Positions 25,786-35,499 of a DNA stretch of 64,000 nucleotides are shown piece by piece. The translations under genes and the position numbers were made by a program. The stretch comes from Pycnopodia helianthoides (Eukaryota > Echinodermata > Asteroidea > Forcipulatida > Asteriidae), in contig CM063251.1 of assembly GCA_032158295.1 (NCBI GenBank), forward strand, positions 14,459,757 through 14,523,756. Direction: 5' to 3'. Position 1 is the first letter of the stretch. Each line of letters opens with the position of its first letter. The notes beneath the pieces were generated by a model. It did not search any database and was not told the DNA's origin. It worked only from the letters and a program-made list of their open reading frames with translations.

Positions 25786-26339
25786 GATACCACATGCAGG
25801 GAGATTGTGCCTTTGCATGGATGTGCTGGGTGTCATGGGACAAATTACTTTAGTGTGACCATAATCATGACGGTTCATCCTTTGATTTGCTCTGGCCTTG
25901 TTATATGGGGAACAATAAGGAAGTATAATTCGAGAGCTAATTACCATAATTATCTGTTGAGGTTATTCCATATACACACTTAGTGTGTAATTGAAAACGT
26001 CAGTGCCGCGCAGGAATTTTTAACGTCGAAGTTGAGGATGAAAACCTAATTTCGCGTGAATGTTGTTAATGTAATCAGACGGGCCTTTGGTTTGTCTGAT
26101 GATCATGACCCAAGGGTCTAATGGAAGCGTGATTTGCTTCAGAGCATCTCATCAGTGCAATGACAAGGGACAAGAATAAACACATAAAATTACTATAGGA
26201 GCTTCCCCTGGTGGTTACAGGCATTATCTGAGGAGCTTCTTCTTCCTTTTGAGTGCAGCCTTCAAATGATTGAAGATGTGCGCACTGCAAGGCACACGTG
26301 GACGAACCCTTTCTCTTTTAATAGCGATATGTAGGGCCT

Positions 26340-26500
26340 ACTGCATTCATAGTTTTTTTTAATAAGAAGACATGGGATCTACAGCATTACATCCCATCTG
26401 AAGGACGAGGTGTCAAGACCGGGACTCGAACACATACTCTGCTGATCAGAAGCACGAGAGCTTGAGTTCGGAGCTCTCGACCACTAAGGCCTGCGCTAAA
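26340..26500 (-). mobile_element. tRNA-derived SINE on the minus strand
   Basis: Read on the minus strand, the head has an A-box-like TTAGTGGTCGAGAGC and a B-box-like GTGTTCGAGTCCCGGT. It is followed by TTGACACCTCGTCCTTCAGA and a body that reaches an A/T run near 26350. The intervening region is too long and unpaired for a functional tRNA. A family X MITE abuts the head. Confidence 0.65.
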
Positions 26501-26747
26501 CGTCGCACGTTTGTCGTGTCGAACTCAAACAGTTGTAAAATTAGGAATTAAATTCGACAAAAGAGCGACGTTTAGCGCAAACCTTTTATTTAAGTTCGGC
26601 ACTGCCGTGTAGCACGGCAAGCCCTGCCGTGCTACACAGTAGCGGCACGACACGGTGACAAACGTCGCGCTCTTGCCGTGTCGAATCGAACTGAAAACAT
26701 TTGAGTTCGGCTCGGCAAAAGTGCGACGTTTAGCGCAGGCCTTAGTC
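26484..26747. mobile_element. Family X MITE, 264 bp, long TIRs
   Basis: The left end CTAAGGCCTGCGCTAAACGT is repeated inverted at the right end, and similarity continues for about 50 bp each side (GTCGCAC, then a GAACTCAAA block). The centre holds a second hairpin, TGCCGTGTAGCACGGCA. Its left edge coincides with the A-box edge of the adjoining SINE. Confidence 0.85.
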
Positions 26748-27454
26748 ACAGGTAGCCCGAACATCTGACGTCACACTTCGAGGCTCGTGATACCGGCCTT
26801 ATAAGCGCCTGGCAGAACCCTGCCATCACATTGACCTCGCATCCCATTCACACGGACGGAGATTCATAGTCTATCATACACGCGTACACACATAACATAG
26901 TGAATAAAATAACATAACATACAAACATTATGCACACGTGCATGTAGAAGACGTTCAAACGTCGGTAGCATACAAACTACGTCACTTCGAAGCGGACCAA
27001 TCATAACACAGATATGGAAAGCTTATGTCACTGAAAGTTTATCCAATAAAATCATTGGTTTATTCAACTAAATCGTTGGGCCTTTATTAAGACGAGTGCC
27101 TGTCTTTATCCTTGGGACCAATCAAGGCCATCCGACACGCCGCTTCTTTGATCCTAAGCGCCCTTTGCAGAACTGTGAAATTCGAGGTTGGATGTGGCGT
27201 GGTCAATAGCAATAGCTAATAGTTCAAGTCTGACCATGGCCTGAGCAGAAAACTTTGCCGCCTAAAGGACCACGCTTTTGAGCTTGGCAGCTGTCTGATG
27301 TCAATGAAATTGTCCATAAATCAAAATTGACGCAACCACTGCGGCCTTTTCGGATATCATCCTTTCACAACAGCAATTCTCAGGAATAGTTCCCAGCGTG
27401 GTACCCCTTACACTTTTCTGGCTCTGCCACTGGTTTCCACACATACAATATCTG

Positions 27455-27600
27455 GTTAGGCCGTATTCGAATTGGCGGCTACTGCTCCGGCTACGACTGT
27501 TGTTAAGGGTGTTGCTAAGGACGTCCTATACTTCGACGCATGGAGATTCAGACGTAGCCGCAGCCGCAAATTCAGACACGGCCCTGACCAATGGATCATG
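27455..27600 (+). mobile_element. Family V element fragment (GGCGGCTAC... GACACGGCCC)
   Basis: The piece contains ATTCGAATTGGCGGCTACTG, GTTGTTAAGGGTGTTGCTAA and ATTCAGACACGGCCCTGACC. The same motifs, partly inverted, occur at 63490-63620 (TTAGCAACACCCTTAGCAAC and TTCAGACACGGCTC). It is repeat-derived and the overlapping short frames are not genes. Confidence 0.55.
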
Positions 27601-27618
27601 ATTAAGAAAAGATCAAAC

Positions 27619-29476
27619 CGTCGCATTTTTCTCATAGTGACGAATCAGCAATTTTTAGCAAATTGAGGTTTTTGCAGTTTTATGGTTAGTTTGTCTTCTG
27701 AATTCATTTCTGAAGGTTTTGAACCAAAAGAATGTCTCATTTTAAAGATATAAGACACATTGTTGGCGAATATGTTTGAAGCCTAATAAATGTTTCTTTA
27801 CATACTGACGAATAAGTGATTCGCCGCTCCGTAAACAGATATTGATATACCCTTTTGTTTTTTACAAAGTGACGAATAGGCAAATGCGCTGGTAACCACT
27901 CCAGTTATCAATGAAATGCAAGGTACCATCAATTTCTCTTTAATACAACACAGTAAGATTTGCCGACTCCACTAGCTTGTCAACGAAACTAAAACATAAT
28001 TTTAGATAAAAGGAACAAATCTTGAGGTAAGCATAATTCTGACAGGATGATTATTTCAAAGTGGCGTAATAGTTTGTATTATTCAGTCCGTTCAATCTTC
28101 AAGCTAATCTTATTAAAGGTACTTTAGGTACCAATCGCGCCGAGAAAAACTTCGTGCCCCTGAAATCTTGTCATAAAGAAAATTGTGAAATCCAATTCAA
28201 TTTGATCACATTCAAGTGCATTTTTTTACATCAATACTTGTAGATAAAACGCAAATTGTTGTTAATTATTAGTATTCACATAAACTACACAAATTTCGAC
28301 GAGTATGAAAAATGAATTGTTGAACACTGTACCATAATCATTTACATGGTTAAGTCTAAAAGATGATGCTCATGATGTATACTTTTTGCCAGGATTTTAC
28401 TGTTTTATGATACAATTAGTGGCAACTTTGAGTGAAACCTCTAGTCTGGTTTGAAGATATGCAATAGTAATATGATCTTAAAATCAGTGGTTTTACCAAT
28501 AAATGTTTTGGAGCATATAATTAAGTTCCTATTTTGTAAATCAGAATTTACAAAATTATTGGGTTAAACAAGATTTTGATTGTTAAATGAAATCCTGCAA
28601 AACTAGTGCCAACAAAATCAAACGATTATTCCAAAAGTATAAACATTGTTGATAACAAACATTTTAAAGTTTGTGTATGCTTATACAACAAGTCAGTTCA
28701 ATTACAAAATAAACATACTTGTTAGTTCAATTAGTGTCTTGCGGGGTACAACTTAAACTTGGAATAATTACCTATTCCGTCCCTCCCCTTTTGAGCAATA
28801 TCTGGAGGTTAACCAGGCCGAAAGGAAATGGGAAAATGTCATGTGTACTCCTCCCCCTATATATAGTTGAAGTTTTTGTTTGTTTGTTCCCTCCCCTCCA
28901 ATCCACATGCCAACAACACCAATCCCGACCCATCCACCCCACAAAACCCACTCTCTCCTCCCCATCCAAAAATGAAGGAATTCTGGATCAGTGCTTCACT
29001 CAGGATTTTACCGTAAAATATCATGTTTAACACAAACGAAAAATTAAGGCGTGTTAAATTACCTGCATTAATGGTGATATTACTGACGAATAAGCCCCAG
29101 AGCGTAGATTTGTTTTTTTACATACTGACGAATTGGGCACAAAAAGTGACGAACAAGCCCCAGAGCGTAGATTTGTTTTTTTACATACTGACGAATTGGA
29201 CACAAAAAGTGACGAACAAGCGCGTAAAGTAAAACAATGTTTTTTACATACTGACGAATAGGTTTATGAGGTTATTATTATTTTTTCAGATCGTTTTATT
29301 ATGAATAACACAAACAAATGTGAAGAGGAACTGCTTAAAAACAAACCTTCTATTTGGCAAGTGATAATGTAGGATAATAAGGTATGAAAGCAACGAATGA
29401 AAACACGTCCAACTTCAAAGTGAATTTACTCAAAATGCGCTTTTTCCTGATTCGTCACTATGAGAAAAATGCGACG
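27619..29476. mobile_element. 1.86-kb non-coding element U with perfect 30-bp TIRs
   Basis: The sequence CGTCGCATTTTTCTCATAGT continuing through GACGAATCAG (27619-27648) is present as an exact reverse complement at 29447-29476. Flanks AAAC (27615-27618) and AAAC (29477-29480) could be a 4-bp target duplication. The motif CATACTGACGAAT recurs inside at 27802, 29081, 29132, 29196 and 29248. No frame longer than about 100 residues is present, so it is non-autonomous. Confidence 0.8.
29080..29262. repeat. Internal tandem repeat of element U, about 64 bp
   Basis: The unit runs ACATACTGACGAAT, then AGTGACGAACAAG, then CCCCAGAGCGTAGATTTG and a T-run. Two full copies and a partial third lie in a row near the right end of element U. 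Confidence 0.8.
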
Positions 29477-30143
29477 AAACAGCCCAACTCAACTCGGCCC
29501 CCGTTTCAGCTGAATTGCGTGAAAGAAACATACCCCAGGTCATTAATCATGCTGGCTCGGCGGGCTTGGAGCCAACTGCTGCACTCATCAAAAGTACAAC
29601 TGAATTAAAACAACAAAATTGCGTCTCTCCTCGTAATATTCTTTAATAATTCACAATATTTTTTATTGTATCAGACGGTTAAACAGACTGGCACAAATAT
29701 CAATTTGATTTTTCCATCACTGTACTTTTGCCCATCACTGTACTTTTGCCCATCACTGTACGTTTACCAGACGCTGCCACAGAACAACCGAACTATGGTT
29801 TATACGCAACCGAGCGATATTGAAATGTATAATAATATAAATATTCCTTTGCACGAAATTGTCAAAACCTTGTTTTCATAAAAGCAATGAATTCGTTTCA
29901 AAGAGCAATTGCAATTATTGTGGTCTGTGAGTTTAATAATTTTATCCTTGACATGACATTTGGTTACTTGATGCAGGGCCCTAAAGAATAGTCCCTATAC
30001 ATCAAATGATTAGCTGCAGTAAAGAATATGATGGTCAATTACACAGCCAACTTCAAGCACAACATCTAATCGTTCGCTGCCACAGAAACCATGTCTCTCT
30101 TACACATCCAAATTGCAAATGAAAAGACATCTTATAAAAAAGG

Positions 30144-30224
30144 GTAGTTGCGATAATCGGAAACCTCCATCCTCCCGACCGTCCAGTCCGGAGGATGGAC
30201 GGTTACGATTTATATCGCAACTAC
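30144..30224. repeat. 81-bp hairpin
   Basis: GTAGTTGCGATA (30144-30155) pairs with TATCGCAACTAC (30213-30224). Inside, CCATCCTCC pairs with GGAGGATGG around a CCGACCGTCCAGTCC loop. It may be a very small TIR element or a folding site. It lies 464 bp before exon 2. Confidence 0.75.
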
Positions 30225-30688
30225 TTAAACGGCAAGGAAAACAAACGGAGCTACAGGGAACCCAGTCAGCCAAAGAGGAAACAGAGGTGATAATGATCAT
30301 AAATGGTGATGCTATCCCATCCAGTGACACTGTATCTGTTGACTTGTTGTAATTTGACAATTTTATTTGTCACAATACTAATCCAAATACGGTATTAACT
30401 GTGCTGGACTATTTCCATTTGTGTTGTATTATAACTACAACAGTTAATGGATCGTCCAGAAAACTTTTTTTTTAGCGACACCAACTGACAATTCTCTGTG
30501 TCTCGTTTAATAGACTATTGGTACTAACGTTCGTTTTTGCTTTTGTCTCCGTGCATCATATTGAGCCTTATAAAACACAAAAACCTTTTTTGTTTTTGCA
30601 AAGTTTGAATTCTCCTTAGTGATTCAACCTTTAGGGGAGTTCATTTTGTTTCTTCTTTTGGCTTTACTCTATCTGATTTTCCCCCCAG

Positions 30689-30856
30689 GTGTGTCTCGCT
30701 AACAGCCAGGCCTTACGTGATCGGCCGAGGTACCCACTGACTGTACAGATGTACTGGAGCGAGGACAGGGTGAATCCAGCCCGTGTAGCCTTCATTCAAT
30801 ACATGGAGTGGACAAAGGTCGCCATTATCTTTGAGGATATTGAATATTTCCGTCTG
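30689..30856 (+). CDS. GABBR2-like: GABA-B receptor exon 2 (lobe 1, binding cleft edge)
   Basis: Residues 47-102, phase 0/0, acceptor TTTTCCCCCCAG and donor CTG/GTGAGT. It begins VCLANSQAL and continues through RYP, VNPARV and EWTKVAIIFED. This aligns with the family segment L-S-(Y/F)-x-x-x-x-x-L, (R/K)-(F/Y)-P, N-P and W-K-(K/R). Ala50 matches the GABBR2-type residue where GABBR1 has Gly. Ser52 aligns with the second GABA-contacting serine of GABBR1 (S153 in the b form). Tyr68 replaces the GABBR1 histidine H170. The last residues lead straight into exon 3. Confidence 0.93.
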
Positions 30857-31676
30857 GTGAGTTTGAACCACAGCAACGATATCGGAAACAAGTTATTAAC
30901 AATCGTAAAATTACACGATTGGGTGAAAATGGCGTTCAAAAGATAACTATCTCAGCTCAAACTGCTTTTGCATCGGCCTTTGACCGACCGATAAAGACCA
31001 ACGCGAGGAAGGTGTGGCTAAAGTTCGGACAGAAAATAGTTCCATTACGAACAACATTTAGTAATTCGAGATGACAATTTAGTTATTCGTGCTTAAAAAG
31101 CATTCAGTAACACTAACTCGAAGGGTCACAGGCCATGTCAATTAGCCTGTTTGAGGATAGAACTTAAAGGTGTCACCTGTTTTTGAAGAAAACAAACCCG
31201 AACGAGTTATTAAGGAAAATGTATTTTCGGTCTATTGGTTTTTAGACCTGTAGGCCATCGGAGGGAATAACAGTCCTCTCGGCTGCTTTCTGTTTTGAAG
31301 AACGGAACCATTACGCATTTAAATCACGCCTCAGTGGCGTTTCAAGGCTGTTGATGCTTTCGGCTTTTCATCGATTTTTCTCCGTTTCAGAGAAATGAAC
31401 TAGTTATGGGGGCAATTTAAACGAGTATCATTCGTTTTAATAATCTTGTTAGATGCCACTGGGTGCAACAGACGCTCCCCATAACCTGCTTAATTAAACC
31501 TGATGTCAACAGCAACAAAGAAATGATACCCAACTTGTGTTTTAAGAGTGATAACGGAAACCCTTTGAAATCACATTGTTGCTGCAAACTGTATTAGTCA
31601 CTCTCGGTTTCATCTTTACTTAATATGTGATAAGACCATAAAAACATTTTGAAATATTTCGACTTCTTTTCTACAG

Positions 31677-31784
31677 AATGTTAAAGACCTCGTTTCAAGG
31701 CTGAAAGCTGTCAATATATCTGTCACTGCGACTGAAGCGATTAGTGACGTCAATGCGCCCGATCAACAGTTAATGAGTCTTAAG
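31677..31784 (+). CDS. GABBR2-like: GABA-B receptor exon 3 (lobe 1 to lobe 2 connection)
   Basis: Residues 103-138, phase 0/0, acceptor TTTTCTACAG and donor AAG/GTAACT. It reads NVKDLVSRLKAVNISV, then an acidic stretch ISDVNAPD and QLMSLK. The family has a helix (L-x-x-x-L), a beta strand (I-x-I-x-x-x-x-x-F) and a K-x-L-K block at the same spacing. There is a sequon at N115. The following exon starts with RHDARII, so the L-K-x-x-D-x-R-I-I motif is split by the 14.7-kb intron 3. Confidence 0.93.
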
Positions 31785-31797
31785 GTAACTAACCCAG

Positions 31798-31991
31798 GCC
31801 CAATTTCATAGAGCTATTAAAGCACACAAAGTAGATTAGCACAGCAGAATAATGATTACCAGAATAAGGTTACCAGCCAAAATACCATGTCACATGCACC
31901 CTTTCTGACTGGTATTCTGCTAATTTTTGCCATGCACAAAGTTTGTAAGCAATATTGTCCGCTTAAAGCAGCTCTATGAAAATGGGCCCAG
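31798..31991. mobile_element. Family C MITE, copy 1
   Basis: The ends are inverted, with GGCCCAATTTCATAGAGCT on the left and AGCTCTATGAAAATGGGCCC on the right. The core includes ACCAGAATAAGGTTACCAGC and CATGTCACATGCACC. This is the reference copy for the family; interrupted copies occur at 42420, 49165 and 59490. Confidence 0.88.
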
Positions 31992-32030
31992 ATGATTACT
32001 TTTTTATAGCCGTTAGGGGTATGGACCTTA

Positions 32031-32190
32031 AGCATTGACGTCATCACGCCGCCATCGGGCAGAGCGGTGATGAAACAATGATAACGCGCAGGGATGTACG
32101 CACGGCGCACAGGATGGGCCAATGAGCAAACTTCAATTGACCTCTAGCCGAGAGCGCCATTCTCAAATGACGACTTGTGCCTAAGGTCTA
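32031..32190. mobile_element. Family W MITE, copy 2
   Basis: It begins ATGGACCTTAAGCATTGACG and ends CTTGTGCCTAAGGTCTA. The core GGCGCACAGGATGGGCCAAT matches copy 1 at 23366-23517. Copy 2 is separated from family C copy 1 by only 40 bp. Confidence 0.8.
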
Positions 32191-33869
32191 CTCATACCAT
32201 CGAAAAGGGCCGTTTCATGTAGAATAAAGGCACACTGATTCACTGAATTAAGCACAAACCTATTTCTTACTGTTGAGGAAAGCTCTAAGGGGTCATACAC
32301 ACCCTGACGTTTCAGTTTTACGCTTCCCCTTCCCAAGTTGGTACACTACCTTCTGAAAACAAATCCCATGTGGTAGCATTCTGCCACGGAAAAGATATGC
32401 GTAATACACAAAGTTAAATAAAAAACTTAAAACACGTGCAGGTTCTGCTCCTTCAATAAAAGAGTCGAAGGTGATTGCTCGCTCGCCTTTCACGGATTAA
32501 AACCTTGCAGCGATGCACCCAACCACAGTGCTTTGGCACATATCAAGAAAAACATAACCATTTCAAAATGGTAGATCCCAACCCCGTGATACTCCTTGAT
32601 ATCCTGCAATGTACCAATACACACGTTTTAGGAGGGGTGTCAATCAACAGGGGTCGTCAGTTTGGTCAGGAGGGGTGGTGAGAAAAATGTTTTCCCATAG
32701 GTCATGCACAAACTCCTATCTCTGAGGCACGCGGGCCACAGAGCACTACCACAGCTTGGTGGTAAGGCATGTTGTGTCTGACCACTCTAGGTTCAATGGG
32801 CTTTTGTGAATGAAGGTCTTGTGATCTTGTGCCGACAGCAGACTGGTTTAGCAAACATAAATCATTAAAATAAGGCAGAACAGACCCTCTTAACCTCTTA
32901 ACCTATCAAATGGGCCTGCCACACCTTTGTGACAGGATGACGTAACACCGTTGGCCCAAACAGTTGCGTCGCTGCAGGGTTTAAACAAACATCTGTTCTG
33001 GGCTTACCATATCGTCACCCAGCAGCAATACATCATGGCTGTTCAGCTTTTACATTCTCAAGATAAGATGGAATGCTCTTACCAATCTGGGTTGAAAGAA
33101 GAACATGGAGGGAAATGAAAGAAAATATAAATAAAAATACACATGCTATTGGTTAATCAGTTTTTGGAAGATGTGTGCCTCCACCTTTTTGTTAGAGTAA
33201 GAGCAATATAAGGATTTACTGGTTCTTTATTAGGCAAAGAATGAAAAGAAAATAACTTTGCATCCTACTTCCCGACCGACCTAACTTTACGGCATGACCC
33301 TTGAATTTCTTTTTGTGGGAACAAACTCTGGAAAATATCCTCAACAAAGGAATCAATAAATTGACCTCTATGTAAGACACTGAGGGTGTAAGTAGTCTGG
33401 ATTGTTGTTTTTTTTTTTATTTCTGTCCAACATGGCTTCCATATCCTTATGGTTCAACCCCATTTCTTAGCACACAAACTCCGATGTCGTGCTCACTAAA
33501 GGTCCCCCACCTCCAGTGACACTCCTCCAGTGACCCTTGCCAATTTACATCTTTGTTTACGTGATGACTAGTAACTCATTACCACATTTTTTCTTGACAG
33601 TATTACTAAAATTTGTTATGGGGGCATCATGTTTGCTTAACATGAAAATACAGAAAACATTGTTTAAAAATGTTTACTTAGAGTTGTATTTTAAAATGTA
33701 TGGGGACGGAGCACGTGGTTTATGACTAACGAAAGAAACGCTTCTTTTGTGAATTAATATTTCTCTGCAACTATACTGTCTTAGATAATTACATGACATC
33801 ACAAACTTAAAAAAATGATATATGGTTTTCAGTTTTGTTTATGACCTTCACGAACAGTTTCAAATTCCT

Positions 33870-33960
33870 GAGAAACCAGGCTTCATATGCGGTCCTACAA
33901 TGGGAGAAAAGCTACTTCGAGGACTCGATGCACATACTCTCCTCGTCACTGAGCCATTTT
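33870..33960 (-). mobile_element. SINE fragment (minus strand)
   Basis: On the minus strand it reads GAGAGTATGTGCATCGAGTC, which is close to the B-box region GCAGAGTATGTGTTCGAGTC of the SINE at 26340-26500. Only the head region is left. Confidence 0.4.
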
Positions 33961-34379
33961 CTAAAAACGATTAAATTAAAAAAAAACCATTAAAACATTT
34001 GAATGATAAAAGAAGTATCCGACAAACACTAGACAAGCATTCCATTAGCCTTGCTTTAGTCTCTGTACATTACACGATTCAGTTGAATTGATACAAAAAT
34101 GGTCTAAATTCGTCATTGTATAAACACCATTTCACTCATAGTTTTAAAATCATCAGCAGAATAATTGGCCTTGCTCTGATGAAAACACAGTGCATAACGA
34201 TCGAGTGGCTACCCAGCTAACACAATACGTTGTTACAACGTTGCACAACGTTGTGATAAGGTGGCAATTTGGTCGATGGGATGACAACGTTTTGACTACG
34301 TTGCAAGAACGTCAGAACTTAACATGATCTACAACCAATGTTGTACATTGGTTGCATGTTGGTAATCTATGCAACGTTA

Positions 34380-35300
34380 CCGAAAGGTTTTATACCTAAC
34401 GTGTTCACAACATTGTATTTTGGTATTATTACAACGTGGTATTTAAGTTAAGGCAACAACGTTGTCGATAAGTCATATTTTGGTCTCAACAAAACGTAGT
34501 AATTTTGTTGCGACAAGCACGTTGTCTGCACGTTGCATTGTGGTTTTATCAAAACGTCACAATTAATTCGCGGCGGTCACGTTGTCTTGCATTGTATTTT
34601 GGTATTATTATAACGTAGCATTTAAGTTGTGGCAGTCACGTTGTCTACACGTTGTAATTTGGTAACATTAAAATGTAGCAATTATGTTGTGACTAGCACG
34701 TTGTCTGCACGTTGCATTTTGGTTTTATCAAAACGTTATAATTAAATCGCGGCGGTCACGTTGTCTTGACGTTGTATTTTAGTATTATTATAACGTAGCA
34801 TTTAAGTTGTGGCAGTAACGTTGTTTACACGTTGTTTTTTGGTAACATTAAAACGTAGCAATTATGTTGTGAAGAGCACGTTGTCTGCATTTAAGTTGTG
34901 GCAGTCACGTTGTCTACACGTTGTAATTTGGTAACATTAAAATGTAGCAATTATGTTGTGACTATAGCACGTTGTCTGCACGTTGCATTTTGGTTTTATC
35001 AAAACGTTATAATTAAATCGCGGCGGTCACGTTGTCTTGACGTTGTATTTTAGTATTATTATAACGTAGCATTTAAGTTGTGGCAGTAACGTTGTTTACA
35101 CGTTGTTTTTTGGTAACATTAAAACGTAGCAATTATGTTGTGAAGAGCACGTTGTCTGAATTTAAGTTGTGACAGTCACGTTGTCTACACAATGTATTTT
35201 GGTAACATTAAAACGTAATATTTAAGTTTCGGCTGTATGTTGTCTTGTCGTTGTATTTTGGTTTTGCACACAAAAGTAGCCTACTGTTAAAGTTGTGACA
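34380..35300. repeat. 60-bp tandem array inside element H with 180-bp higher-order unit
   Basis: The monomer reads TTTAAGTTGTGGCAGTCACG, then TTGTCTACACGTTGTAATTT, then GGTAACATTAAAACGTAGCA, with a strict 60-bp period from about 34501. Every third monomer carries CGCGGCGGTCACG (34571, 34751), giving a 180-bp higher-order unit. A block from 34738 recurs near 35007. About 15 monomers are present, decaying at both ends. Confidence 0.9.
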
Positions 35301-35499
35301 GCCCGTTGTCTTAATCTTCAAACGCATATTGTAACTATCATCTTGTAGATTTATCACAACGTAGTATCTTTGTTTTTACCATCACGCTGTGACATATTGT
35401 ATTTTAGTTTAATTACAACGTACAAATAATAGTATTTATGTTTTGACTATGATATCGTTTGGCGTTGTATTTTTAGTTTGTATTGGCGATGTTTAGACC

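Larger units (their letters stand above)
22720..30688 (+). other. Intron 1 (7969 bp): repeats only
   Basis: It holds a 73-bp tandem array, family W and X MITEs, SINE pieces, a GCAAATATT array, half a family B MITE, a 1.86-kb TIR element and an 81-bp hairpin, all listed separately. The unlisted stretches (for example 29500-30140 and 30230-30680) show nothing I can identify. The 79-residue frame at 30113 overlaps the hairpin and is not a convincing exon. Confidence 0.8.

Noticed and set aside
30113..30352. 79-residue + strand frame that might be an alternative receptor exon
   Set aside because: It overlaps an 81-bp hairpin and does not fit any part of the GABA-B sequence; exons 1 and 2 join perfectly without it.
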